Of a stretch of DNA of 64,000 nucleotides, positions 1-7,796 are shown in pieces. The notes under the pieces were generated by a model that saw only the letters and a list, made by a program, of their open reading frames with translations, had not been told where the DNA came from and made no database searches. A program made the position numbers and the translations under genes. Source of the DNA: Sphingomonadales bacterium UBA2369 (GTDB lineage: Bacteria; Pseudomonadota; Alphaproteobacteria; Sphingomonadales; Sphingomonadaceae); the NCBI GenBank assembly GCA_002344055.1, contig DDTH01000011.1, positions 141,019-205,018 of the forward strand, in the 5' to 3' direction. Every line of letters starts with the position of its first letter. The first letter of the stretch is position 1.

Positions 1-357
1 GTTGTAGAACCATTCTTGCGACGGGATCTTCGCCGCTCGCGGATTGTCATACCCTCGCATATTCTTCTTGTTTGAGCAGATCGCAAATCCTCGCAACGGC
101 AGCGCGGCGACACGCTCAGCAGCCACTCTACGGCGCGTCGGGGATAGGGTTCTGTAGTGGAGGTCGCGGCGCTGTCTGACCCCCAAGCCGTTCCGAATAT
201 CGTCCACCCAACCGACGACATCCGACTCCCACTTTGCGCGTAGGACAACCGCGCTCAGCACGAGCCATTCCGACGATCCATTGGCGTCGATAGGGCGCAC
301 CTTCTTGAGGCCCGGGTCACCCGCTTCGTCAATGTAAGCTATGTATCCGTATGACAT
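1..357 (-). CDS. DUF3800 domain protein, N-terminal part (runs off left edge)
   Basis: The ATG at 357 opens a frame that stays open for 119 codons to the window edge, so the C-terminus is missing. It begins MSYGYIAYIDEAGDPGL; this 'YIDEAGD' start is the hallmark of DUF3800, a family of unknown biochemical function often found in accessory or mobile regions. The two early acidic residues (Asp10, Asp13) are the conserved ones. Base composition is visibly less GC-rich than the flagellar genes beside it, which fits acquisition. It lies upstream of fliS on the same strand, with 80 bases between them. The family call is from the N-terminal motif only. Confidence 0.75.
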   Translation of the reverse strand, partial: MSYGYIAYIDEAGDPGLKKVRPIDANGSSEWLVLSAVVLRAKWESDVVGWVDDIRNGLGVRQRRDLHYRTLSPTRRRVAAERVAALPLRGFAICSNKKNMRGYDNPRAAKIPSQEWFYN

Positions 358-437
358 CGTGATGCGAAGTTATCACGGTCACAACTCAAACGAAACGGGA
401 ACAGATCGATAAGAGTCCACGCAAGCAGATCGTAGGC

Positions 438-836
438 TCAGTTGCTCCTGATCTGCGCCCAAGCCTCTGCGATGCCCGCCAGCATCTCACGCGCCTGGTG
501 GATCTTCGCCACGTCATTCTCGCGCGCCGCGGCGACGACCAGGCGGCGGCCTTCGCGGTAGATGCGGGCGAGGCCGAGGGCGATCTCGCCGCCGCTCTCG
601 AAGTCCAGGCTGGTTTCCAGGCCGCTGAGCAGGCGCAGGGCGCGGGCCTGCTTGTCGCCGCGCTGGCCGAAATCCTTCTTCGCGGCGGCGGCGGCCATCG
701 CGTCGAGCGCCTTCAGCAATTCGTCATAGAGGATGCCGACCAGAGCGTGCGGATCGGCGCCTTCCACGCGGCTGACCACGTCCACCGCCTGATAGCGCGC
801 CCGCGCCGCTCCGAACTGGCCCTTTGCAACGTACAT
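438..836 (-). CDS. fliS: Flagellin export chaperone FliS
   Basis: 132 residues, the usual FliS size. FliS binds the C-terminus of flagellin in the cytosol, prevents premature polymerisation and delivers it to the export gate. The sequence shows the family pattern: an N-terminal 'ARYQAVDV' helix, then 'DPHALVGILYDELLKALDAM', and a helical C-terminus. I start at ATG 836, preceded by GGGGA at a 6-base spacing; a TTG two codons upstream is also possible. It follows fliD by 36 bases and is very probably co-transcribed from the fliD sigma-28 promoter. Confidence 0.93.
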   Translation of the reverse strand: MYVAKGQFGAARARYQAVDVVSRVEGADPHALVGILYDELLKALDAMAAAAAKKDFGQRGDKQARALRLLSGLETSLDFESGGEIALGLARIYREGRRLVVAAARENDVAKIHQAREMLAGIAEAWAQIRSN

Positions 837-872
837 AAACAATCCCCGCCTTGAGCTTTTACAGTCGCGATC

Positions 873-2486
873 TTAGTCGCGCGAATTGGTCCACATCTTC
901 ACTTGCTGATCGAGATAGGACTGCGTCGCCTTGAAGGACGAGACCTGCCGCTCCATCGCGGTGAAGGTCTTCAGCAGCTGATTATAATAAGCGCTCGACC
1001 GGTCCTCCACGCTGGCGCGATCGTCCTCGATCTGGGTCCGCTCCTTCTGCAGCCGCTCCGAGGCGGCCGCGAACGGGCCGTTGCGGTCGCGCAGCATGTC
1101 GCGGATCGCGTTCAACGCGCCGCCGAGACCGGCTTCGATCGTGATCGTGACACTGCTCGCTGCGCCCTCGACCCGCAGGATCAGGCCGAGCGCGGCCGAG
1201 CCGGACGGCGCGACCAGATTGGTATCGACGCCAGTCATCGCGACGCCATTGACCATGCCTGAGGCGGGATTGCCGCCCGAAGCGGGAACGATATCGGTGA
1301 TCGTGTAAGTGCCCGGCTTAACCCGGCCCATTGCGCTCTGGATGCTGACAGCGGCGCTGCTGCTCCACTGGCTCGGATTGAACAGAGCTTCGACCGCGTC
1401 CGGATGCGTGGTCAGCGCTTCCTGCAGGCGGAACGTGTCCAGGCTGAGCGTGCCGTCGCGATTGGTGCGAACGCCGACTTCGGCCAGCGAATGCGGGCCT
1501 TCACCGGCGACGGTCAGCATCGTGGTGCTGAGCGCGCCCAGCTGGCGCTGCATCGCGCGCATGCCGACATCGCCCTGCAGCGGCCCGCCCTCGCCGTTCA
1601 CGCCCGCCTTGGTGGCTTCCTTCACCAAGGTCATCAGCTCGTTATAGGCGGCGACGAAATCGCTCAGCCCCTGCTCGATCTCCGCCTTCGGACGGCTGGC
1701 GCCCAGCGAGATGATCGCGCCGGGGAGCGCCTTCTTCAGATCGATCTGCACGCCGGGGACAAGATCGGTGAAGCTGTTATTGCCGCGCGTGACGGTGACG
1801 CCGTCCAGCTTCACTTCCGCATCCTGCGCGGCCTGCGCCTCGGTCATGCCACCGGTAACGCCGGGGCCGAAGGCGAAGCGCTCCAGGCCGCTGCTCGTGC
1901 CCCCCGGGACGGAGAGGGTGAAGGCGTTGGCGGTGCCGGTCTGGCCCTTCAGGACGAGGCGCGAGCCGTTGCTGTCGGTGACGATGCTGGCGGTGACGCC
2001 GCGATTGGCCGCATTGATCGCGCGGGCCATGCCGTCGAGGCTGTCGTTCGAGGAGTCGATCACGATATCGACCGGACCGGCGGCGGTGGTCAGGGTCAGC
2101 GTGCCCTGCCCCACCGGATCGGTACGGTTCGCCAGCGGGGTGGATTCCAGCGTCTGCGCCTTGGCGAGACGGATGACTTCCAGCTCCGCGGCCAGGCCGC
2201 CCAGGCGAGCGCCGGGCAGCGCCTTCGCGCTCACCAGATCGGGATCGGAGACGGTCGGCTGGGTGAACAGGGTGCCGCCCGCGATCAGGCCGGACAGAGC
2301 GGTCGCGAAGCTGTTGATGGCGCCGCTCACCTCGGCCAGTTTGGAAATGCGGGCGTCGTTCAGCGTCTGGCGCTGCTCCAGCCGCGCATCCTTCGGCGCG
2401 CGCTGCGCGTCAGCCAGGCTCTTCACGAGCGAGGCGATATCGAGGCCGGAGCCGATCCCGAGCTGAAATCCGATTGAACTGGTCAT
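873..2486 (-). CDS. fliD: Flagellar filament cap protein FliD (HAP2)
   Basis: 537 residues. FliD forms the pentameric cap at the filament tip and promotes flagellin insertion. The N-terminal FliD_N segment (about residues 10-105, starting 'GIGSGLDIASLVKSLADAQ') and the C-terminal coiled-coil FliD_C (about 245-520, ending 'YLDQQVKMW') are both recognisable. The ATG at 2486 has a purine-rich AAGGGA upstream. A sigma-28 type promoter sits just upstream, so this is probably a late (class 3) gene, transcribed with fliS and separately from the basal-body operon. Confidence 0.95.
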   Translation of the reverse strand: MTSSIGFQLGIGSGLDIASLVKSLADAQRAPKDARLEQRQTLNDARISKLAEVSGAINSFATALSGLIAGGTLFTQPTVSDPDLVSAKALPGARLGGLAAELEVIRLAKAQTLESTPLANRTDPVGQGTLTLTTAAGPVDIVIDSSNDSLDGMARAINAANRGVTASIVTDSNGSRLVLKGQTGTANAFTLSVPGGTSSGLERFAFGPGVTGGMTEAQAAQDAEVKLDGVTVTRGNNSFTDLVPGVQIDLKKALPGAIISLGASRPKAEIEQGLSDFVAAYNELMTLVKEATKAGVNGEGGPLQGDVGMRAMQRQLGALSTTMLTVAGEGPHSLAEVGVRTNRDGTLSLDTFRLQEALTTHPDAVEALFNPSQWSSSAAVSIQSAMGRVKPGTYTITDIVPASGGNPASGMVNGVAMTGVDTNLVAPSGSAALGLILRVEGAASSVTITIEAGLGGALNAIRDMLRDRNGPFAAASERLQKERTQIEDDRASVEDRSSAYYNQLLKTFTAMERQVSSFKATQSYLDQQVKMWTNSRD

Positions 2487-2511
2487 TGTGAGCGTCCCTT
2501 CTCAGATAGAA

Positions 2512-2538
2512 AGAACGGCAAAAGACGGCTGAACTTTA
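2512..2538 (-). promoter_or_regulatory. Putative sigma-28 (FliA) promoter of fliDS
   Basis: Read on the minus strand: TAAA, 15 bases, GCCGTTCT. This matches the TAAA-N15-GCCGATAA consensus of FliA-type promoters at the -35 and at six of the eight -10 positions. It ends 26 bases upstream of the fliD ATG. The flagellin gene carries the same architecture (TAAA-N15-GCCGTTAC), which makes chance unlikely. Confidence 0.75.
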
Positions 2539-2541
2539 GCT

Positions 2542-2706
2542 CAAATCCTCCCCTGCATTTGCAGGGGAGGGGGACCGCCGAAGGCGGTGGAGGGGCCGGC
2601 GCGCAGCGCCGGTTCTTCAGGCAAAAGAATTCCGCGCTTTCAGCGCGACCCCTCCACCACTCGCTGCGCGAGCGGTCCCCCTCCCCTCGAAATCGAGGGG
2701 AGGAAT
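2542..2706. repeat. Palindromic intergenic element, copy 1
   Basis: About 165 bases of nested inverted repeats. The outer arms are AATCCTCCCCTGCATTTG-like on the left and CTCGAGGGGAGGAATT-like on the right. Inside are GGGGGACCGCCGAAGGCGG, GGTGGAGGGGCCGGCGC and the complementary CCCCTCCACCACTCG and GCGGTCCCCCTCCCC. A near copy lies at 34494-34658 and a more divergent one at 18788-18920. It separates the flhB-side operon from the fliD unit and could fold into a strong hairpin in RNA, acting as a terminator or processing site. Confidence 0.85.
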
Positions 2707-2708
2707 TT

Positions 2709-2978
2709 TCAGGGGCGCAGCGCCCGCAGCGTTTCCGCCCTCAGCTTCCCTTGTGCGAGCAGGGACAGACGCGGATCGCCGGCAATGCGCTTGGCGATGC
2801 GGGCGGCGCCTTCGGCGTCCATGGCGGGGATGCTGGCGCGCAGTTCCTCAGCGAGTTCGGAGACCCAGGAATCCAGCCCCACCCCGGTCGCGGCGGCATC
2901 GGCGATCAGGCGCTCGATCTCCTCGAGCGCCCGGCGCGCCTGCTGTTCGTTCTGGATACCGTCAATGCGCGCGTTCAT
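2709..2978 (-). CDS. Small hypothetical protein of the flagellar locus
   Basis: 89 residues, ATG start, 30 bases downstream of the flhB stop and in the same direction, so probably the last gene of the long flagellar operon. The protein is mostly helical and charged (for example 'QARRALEEIERLIADAAATG') with no signal peptide or membrane segment. Its stop codon abuts the palindromic element. I do not recognise the family. Position suggests a small flagellar or regulatory accessory protein, but nothing in the sequence shows a function. Confidence 0.6.
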   Translation of the reverse strand: MNARIDGIQNEQQARRALEEIERLIADAAATGVGLDSWVSELAEELRASIPAMDAEGAARIAKRIAGDPRLSLLAQGKLRAETLRALRP

Positions 2979-3008
2979 CCGCTCAATAACGGCGCACGAA
3001 AGGCCTTG

Positions 3009-4145
3009 TTAAGAGGTTCGGCGGCCATCCGTGTCGAACCGCGCCTCGGCCGGGACCTCGACCGGCGGCTGGGCATGGCCGTTGGCGCGGGCGGCGTCGA
3101 GGTTGAAGACGAAGGCGAGCACCGTCGCCACAGCCCGGTACAGATCCTCGCGCACGAACTGCCCGGCACGAGTGGTGTAGTAGATGGCGCGGGTCAGTTC
3201 CGGATAGCTCAGCATCGGCACGTTCAGCTCCGCCGCCAGCTCGCGGATCGCCTCTGCGGTCGCACCACGGCCCCGCGCGACGACGATCGGGGCGGCATCC
3301 TTGCTCGTGTCGTAGCGCAGGGCCACGGCGAAATGGGTCGGGTTGGTCAGCACCACCGTGGCCTCGCCCATCGCCTTGCGCACGCCGGCGCGGGCCATTT
3401 CGCGCTGCTTCATGCGGATATGGCCCTTCACTTCGGGCGAGCCTTCGGACTGCTTGTGCTCGTCCTTCACTTCCTGCTTGGTCATGCGCAATTTGCGGGT
3501 GCGCATGATCTTCTGCACCGGCACGTCGATCATCGCGATTACCGCGAGCGCACCGGCCATCAGCAGGACGGTGAAGATGAAGGTGGCGCCCAGTTCGTGA
3601 ATGCCGGCCCGGGTATCGCGCGCGCCGAGGCCGATCAGTCGCGGCAGTTCGGACATGATGATCCACGCGCCGATCGAGCCGATCAACAACACCTTGGCGA
3701 GCGACTTGGCCAGCTCGATCAGCCCGTTCGGGCCGAATATCCGCTTCATTCCGGACAGCGGATTGAGTTTGCTCCCCTTGAAGCCGAGCGCCTGACCCCG
3801 GAAGCCCAGCGAGCCAAGCATCGCCGGTCCGGCAATCGCCGCCAGCATGGTGACGAGGAACAAGGCGGCCAGCGGCAGCGCAATGGTGGCGATCAGCCGG
3901 AACGCATGGCCGGCCGGATCGAACTCCCTGACGTCCGACGTGCCGACCGAAAGGCCCTGCGTCATCATCAGCTGCAGCGATTCGACCATGCCAGGCCCGG
4001 CCAGCGCCAGCCAGGCCGCGCCCGCGATCACGACCAGGGCGGTGCCCAGTTCGCGTGACTGAAGGACGTCGCCTTTCTTCGCCGCCTGCTCGAGCTTCTT
4101 CGGCGTCGGCTGTTCGGTTTTCTGGCTCTTGTCCTGTTCGGACAT
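3009..4145 (-). CDS. flhB: Flagellar export gate switch protein FlhB
   Basis: 378 residues. FlhB sits at the inner membrane export gate and changes substrate specificity from rod/hook to filament proteins. The N-terminal cytosolic tail 'DKSQKTEQPTPKKLEQA' is typical. Four membrane segments follow (about 33-50, 83-110, 145-165, 185-208), then the cytoplasmic domain with the autocleavage motif NPTH at 268-271. The start lies one base past the fliR stop, showing tight coupling. Its partner is FliK (8404-9963), which triggers the switch. Confidence 0.97.
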   Translation of the reverse strand: MSEQDKSQKTEQPTPKKLEQAAKKGDVLQSRELGTALVVIAGAAWLALAGPGMVESLQLMMTQGLSVGTSDVREFDPAGHAFRLIATIALPLAALFLVTMLAAIAGPAMLGSLGFRGQALGFKGSKLNPLSGMKRIFGPNGLIELAKSLAKVLLIGSIGAWIIMSELPRLIGLGARDTRAGIHELGATFIFTVLLMAGALAVIAMIDVPVQKIMRTRKLRMTKQEVKDEHKQSEGSPEVKGHIRMKQREMARAGVRKAMGEATVVLTNPTHFAVALRYDTSKDAAPIVVARGRGATAEAIRELAAELNVPMLSYPELTRAIYYTTRAGQFVREDLYRAVATVLAFVFNLDAARANGHAQPPVEVPAEARFDTDGRRTS

Positions 4146-4146
4146 G

Positions 4147-4929
4147 TCAGCTTCCCAGCGCGATCATGCGGGCCTGCTCCAGCCCGGCCATCATCGCCGC
4201 GATTAGTCCCTCCCCGATCACCGGCGCCGCAATGGCGATAAGGACGAGACCGGCGAGAATGGCGGCGGGAAAGCCGACCGCGAAGAGGTTCAACGCGGGC
4301 GCGGTGCGCGACAGCACGCCCATCATGATCTGCACGAGCACGATCGAGAAGGCGACGGGCAGCGCGACCGAAACGCCGGCGGCGAACAGGACCGTGCCGA
4401 AATAGGCGAGCTGACGCAGCGCATCGGCGCCGAGCCAGGCATCGCCCGGCGGCAAGGCGCGATAGCTTTCCACCGTGATCGCGGCGAGCATCAGATGGCC
4501 GCCGATGGCGAGGAACAGGAAGGTGCCGAGGATCGAGAGGAACTGGCCGATCACCGGATTGGTGTTGCCGGTCGCCGGATCGACCATCGCCGAAAAGCCG
4601 AGACCCATCGCATTGCCGATCAGTTCGCCCGCGATCGTCGCGGCGGCGAAACCGATCTGGACGGCGAAGCCGATGGCCAGGCCGGCCAGCACTTCGCCGA
4701 GCACGAGCGCGAAACCGGCAAAGGAGACCAGGCCATCCGCGGGCAACACGAAGCCGGTCGTCTGCAGGCCCGGGATGCCGACCGCGAGCGCAATGACGAG
4801 GCGGAGTTGAACCGGCACATTGGAGGCGCCGAAAACGGGCGCGGCGATAAAGGCGGCGCCGGGGCGGATCAGCGCCACCAGCCACACCCAAAGCTGGGCT
4901 TCGACGCCTTCGAAACCCGCCGGAATCAT
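4147..4929 (-). CDS. fliR: Flagellar biosynthetic protein FliR
   Basis: 260 residues, very hydrophobic with about six membrane segments, the normal size and profile for FliR. FliR forms the core of the type III export gate with FliP and FliQ. It starts at ATG 4929, 10 bases after the fliQ stop and directly before flhB, the standard order fliP-fliQ-fliR-flhB. No unusual residues were noticed. Confidence 0.95.
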   Translation of the reverse strand: MIPAGFEGVEAQLWVWLVALIRPGAAFIAAPVFGASNVPVQLRLVIALAVGIPGLQTTGFVLPADGLVSFAGFALVLGEVLAGLAIGFAVQIGFAAATIAGELIGNAMGLGFSAMVDPATGNTNPVIGQFLSILGTFLFLAIGGHLMLAAITVESYRALPPGDAWLGADALRQLAYFGTVLFAAGVSVALPVAFSIVLVQIMMGVLSRTAPALNLFAVGFPAAILAGLVLIAIAAPVIGEGLIAAMMAGLEQARMIALGS

Positions 4930-4939
4930 TGCGCGCGCT

Positions 4940-5218
4940 TCATCGCGTCAGCTCAGGAATCTGCTGGAACATTTCCTGGGTGAAATCGACCAGCAGCATC
5001 AGGATCGTGCTGCCGAAGATGGCGAGCGCGATGCCGACCACGATCAGCTTCGGCACGAAGGTCAAAGTCTGCTCGTTGATCGAGGTCGCGGCCTGGACCA
5101 TGCCGAGGATCAGACCCGCCACGAGCGCCGGAATCAGGATCGGCGCGGCGGCGAGGCTGACCACCCACAAGGCCTGCTGGGCGATGCCGATGAAATAATC
5201 GGGATTGTCGGCGATCAT
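4940..5218 (-). CDS. fliQ: Flagellar biosynthetic protein FliQ
   Basis: 92 residues with two membrane helices (about 15-40 and 52-80), the normal FliQ length. FliQ is a component of the FliPQR export gate. The frame is open further upstream, but the conserved start MIADNPDYFIGIAQQAL begins at ATG 5218. The ATG overlaps the stop codon of a 30-residue ORF inserted between fliP and fliQ (ATGA overlap), so FliQ translation may be coupled to it. Confidence 0.95.
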   Translation of the reverse strand: MIADNPDYFIGIAQQALWVVSLAAAPILIPALVAGLILGMVQAATSINEQTLTFVPKLIVVGIALAIFGSTILMLLVDFTQEMFQQIPELTR

Positions 5219-5307
5219 TTGCGGCCGCCTTTCCGGCCGTCGCGCGGCGCCGGGCGCACCGGAACCGCCGGCTGCATATGCGCCGGGAGTTTGGTGTAGA
5301 ACAGCAT
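5215..5307 (-). CDS. 30-residue ORF coupled between fliP and fliQ
   Basis: The fliP stop and a new ATG overlap as TGATG at 5305-5309, and this frame ends in a TGA that overlaps the fliQ ATG (ATGA, 5215-5218). It therefore fills the fliP-fliQ gap exactly. The product starts MLFYTKLP, is rich in Pro, Arg and Lys, and ends GRKGGRK, so it is small and basic with no membrane helix. I know of no family. The precise stop/start overlaps on both sides are what ordinary coupled operon genes look like; the alternative is that it is only a translated spacer that carries ribosomes from fliP to fliQ. Confidence 0.5.
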   Translation of the reverse strand: MLFYTKLPAHMQPAVPVRPAPRDGRKGGRK

Positions 5308-6227
5308 CAGCCTGTCCCGAAGCTCTGGGCGAGCGAGCCCATGGTGAGCGCCCACCCATCGACCAGCACGAACAGCAAGAGCTTGAACGGCATGGAGACG
5401 ATCGGTGGCGACAGCATCATCATGCCGAGCGCCATGAGGGTGGACGACACAACGATGTCGATGATCAGGAAGGGCAGGAAGATCAGGAAACCGATCTGGA
5501 ACGCGGTCTTCAGCTCCGAAGTGACGAAGGCCGGGAGCAGGATCGAGAATGGAATGTCCTGCGGGTTCGCGAATTCCGGCTGGTTGGCGAGGTCCGCGAA
5601 CAGGCGAAGATCGGTCTGGCGCGTCTGGTTCAGCATGAAGCCGTGCAAAGCGGTGCCGGAGCGGCTGACCGCTTCCTCGATGCTGATCTGGCCGTTGCCG
5701 TAAGGCGTGTAAGCGGTCTCGCCGATCTGCTCGATCACCGGCCGCATGATGAACAGCGACAGGAACAAAGCGAGGCCGATCAGGACCTGGTTCGGCGGGC
5801 TGTTCTGCAGGCCGATCGCCTGGCGGAGGATCGCCAGCACGATGATGATGCGGGTGAAGCTCGTCATCATCAGGATGATCGACGGCAGCACCGTCAGCAG
5901 GCTCATCAGGATGAGGATCTGCAAACTCAGCGAGAGCGGGCGGCCCTCACCTGCAACGGTTTCGAGCGCCTTGTCGAGCGCGCCGGGCTGGCCGCCGCCG
6001 ACGGCGGGCGGGTTGGTCTGCGGCGCTGCCGGCGCGGGGGCTTGGGCAGTCTGCTGCGGCTGGTTCTGCGCGAAGGCCATGTCGCCCGCGGCACCCAGCA
6101 GGATGGCGAAGGCGAAAAAGCCGAGGCCGATCGCGATCGCCTTCAGGCAGATGCGGCGAAGAGCGACCACATCGATATTGGCCCGCGCCAGCATTTCGGC
6201 GCGGATCGAGAGCCGCTGCTCAGCCAT
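5307..6227 (-). CDS. fliP: Flagellar export gate protein FliP
   Basis: 306 residues. The conserved FliP core, from about 'PLSLSLQILILMSLLTVLPSIILMMTSF' to the C-terminus 'LLLFVLVDGWALTMGSL', matches the family, with four membrane helices in the mature protein. The N-terminus is longer than in well-studied FliP proteins: about 30 cytosolic residues, a signal-type helix ending in AFAQ (near residue 53), and a Gln/Pro/Ala-rich linker to about residue 90. The ATG at 6227 overlaps the end of fliO by 8 bases. Confidence 0.95.
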   Translation of the reverse strand: MAEQRLSIRAEMLARANIDVVALRRICLKAIAIGLGFFAFAILLGAAGDMAFAQNQPQQTAQAPAPAAPQTNPPAVGGGQPGALDKALETVAGEGRPLSLSLQILILMSLLTVLPSIILMMTSFTRIIIVLAILRQAIGLQNSPPNQVLIGLALFLSLFIMRPVIEQIGETAYTPYGNGQISIEEAVSRSGTALHGFMLNQTRQTDLRLFADLANQPEFANPQDIPFSILLPAFVTSELKTAFQIGFLIFLPFLIIDIVVSSTLMALGMMMLSPPIVSMPFKLLLFVLVDGWALTMGSLAQSFGTG

Positions 6228-6495
6228 CGATCATGCTCAGATTGGTGGGGCTTTCGTCCACCCGGGTCACGCCGTTGCGCGACACGGCCAGCAGAAGCCT
6301 TTTGCCCTCGAATTCCACCACCGCCAACCGGCCGGAAGCGCCGAGCGGCACCGCATCGACGACCTTCACCAGCCGCTCGCGGCTGGCGCCGCCGGCCATG
6401 CCGGGCTGCGCCTTGCGCCACAGCCACAGCGCGCCGAAGGCCAGCCCGCCAACCAGCGGGACGAGGAACAGAAGGCGGAGGAAATATTCGGTCAT
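6220..6495 (-). CDS. fliO: Flagellar biosynthetic protein FliO
   Basis: 91 residues: one N-terminal membrane helix (about 4-24, 'FLRLLFLVPLVGGLAFGALWL') and a small cytosolic domain with 'KVVDAVPLGASGRLAVVEFEG', the usual FliO pattern. FliO is a chaperone-like factor that stabilises FliP during export gate assembly. It lies between fliN and fliP as in most flagellar clusters and overlaps the fliP start. Confidence 0.88.
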   Translation of the reverse strand: MTEYFLRLLFLVPLVGGLAFGALWLWRKAQPGMAGGASRERLVKVVDAVPLGASGRLAVVEFEGKRLLLAVSRNGVTRVDESPTNLSMIDG

Positions 6496-6504
6496 GTCAG
6501 TCGC

Positions 6505-6831
6505 TTACTTGCGACGCTCGAGGCCGGCGAGCCGCGCATCGGCGGCCACGACTTCGAGCACGCGGATGCCGAAACGGCCATTGACCGTCACCACCTCGCC
6601 CTTGGCGATCAGGGTACCATTGGCCATGATGTCGAGCAGCTCGTGGCTCTGGCGATCCAGTTCGACGATGCCGCCTTCGCTCAAATCCATCAGGTCCGAG
6701 AGCTTGATCGCGGTCGAGCCGACCTCAACCGAAAGCCGCACCGGAATGTCGGCGAGCAGGGCGTAGTTCCGCCCGCCGAGCGCCATCTCGTCGGCTGCCG
6801 CCGCGGGCAGCACTTCCCCCATCTCGCTCAC
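6505..6831 (-). CDS. fliN: Flagellar motor switch protein FliN
   Basis: 108 residues. The C-terminal SpoA domain is clear ('IPVRLSVEVGSTAIKLSDLMDLSEGGIVELD...' through 'VNGRFGIRVLEVV'). FliN forms the base of the C-ring with FliM and FliG. I use the GTG at 6831 because it overlaps the fliM stop as GTGA; an ATG three codons later is the alternative. Confidence 0.93.
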   Translation of the reverse strand: MSEMGEVLPAAAADEMALGGRNYALLADIPVRLSVEVGSTAIKLSDLMDLSEGGIVELDRQSHELLDIMANGTLIAKGEVVTVNGRFGIRVLEVVAADARLAGLERRK

Positions 6832-7796
6832 GCCGCATTCCTCCGTGTTTCAATTCGTTCGATTTTGAGCGCGGCCTTGCCGTCCTGCTCGCCGATGCTG
6901 CCGGTCGCGACCGTGCGCCCTTCGACCAGCAGGGGCACGGAGGCCGGAATGCTGACCGGGATCACGTCGCCGACCTTGAGTTGAACCAATTCGCTGATGC
7001 TGAGCTCGGGCCGGGCCAGCACGGTCCGCGCCTCGATCCGCACGTCGCCGACGGCGGCGCCGAGCTCGGCGCGCCATTCGGCACCCTTGCCGCAGACCTC
7101 GTCATTGCGCGCCGCGAGCGCGGCTTCGACGGTACGAAGCGCGGCGGCGGGGAACAGGATGTCGATGGACGCCGGGCCACCCGTGGGCGGCGTGACGGTG
7201 AAGCGGCAGACGACCACCGCCTCGTCGCCGCTGGCGACACGGGCCAGAGCGACATTGGTCTCCCGCCCGCGCAATTGCGGCTGGATCGGCGCGAGGTCGC
7301 GCCAATAGTCCGCGAACTGCGCGACCAGATTGTCGGACAGCCGCGAGAACAGGCTTTCCTCGGTCGGCGTGAATTCCTTGGCTTCCGCCGCCGAACCCGC
7401 CCCCGCGCCGCCGTAAAAGGCGTCGACCAGGCGGCTGACGAAAGCGCTCGGCACCGAAATGCCGAGCGTGCCCTTGAGCGGCGCGAAGGAATAAAGGCTG
7501 ATACCCTGGAAGACCGGCTGTTCGGCCTGCCAATCGCGATAGGTGCGCAGCACAGCCGGCTCGGCATCGACCTTGGGCTTCACCCGGATCATCGGTTCGA
7601 ACATGTCGCGCAGCCGCCGGGCGAGCCGGTCGTGAATGCGGTCGAGCGCGGGCAAGGCCGCGCTCGGCGGCACATTGCCGCTGCCGAAGGTGAAGGAGCG
7701 TGGCTCGCCGGGTGACCCGCCTCGTCCGGACACGGAGCCGCCGCGGCCCATCAGGGCCTCGATCTCCTCGCCGGAAAGACTGGTCTGGTCGGTCAT
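6828..7796 (-). CDS. fliM: Flagellar motor switch protein FliM
   Basis: 322 residues. The CheC-like middle domain (about 40-230) and the C-terminal SpoA domain (about 240-315, 'ISELVQLKVGDVIPVSIP') are both present. The N-terminus 'SLSGEEIEALMG' is close to the short N-terminal segment that binds phosphorylated CheY in other FliM proteins. It overlaps fliL (ATGA) and fliN (GTGA). Confidence 0.95.
   Translation of the reverse strand: MTDQTSLSGEEIEALMGRGGSVSGRGGSPGEPRSFTFGSGNVPPSAALPALDRIHDRLARRLRDMFEPMIRVKPKVDAEPAVLRTYRDWQAEQPVFQGISLYSFAPLKGTLGISVPSAFVSRLVDAFYGGAGAGSAAEAKEFTPTEESLFSRLSDNLVAQFADYWRDLAPIQPQLRGRETNVALARVASGDEAVVVCRFTVTPPTGGPASIDILFPAAALRTVEAALAARNDEVCGKGAEWRAELGAAVGDVRIEARTVLARPELSISELVQLKVGDVIPVSIPASVPLLVEGRTVATGSIGEQDGKAALKIERIETRRNAA

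Noticed and set aside
1404..2477. Plus-strand open frame opposite fliD
   Set aside because: Shadow of fliD with no recognisable motif.
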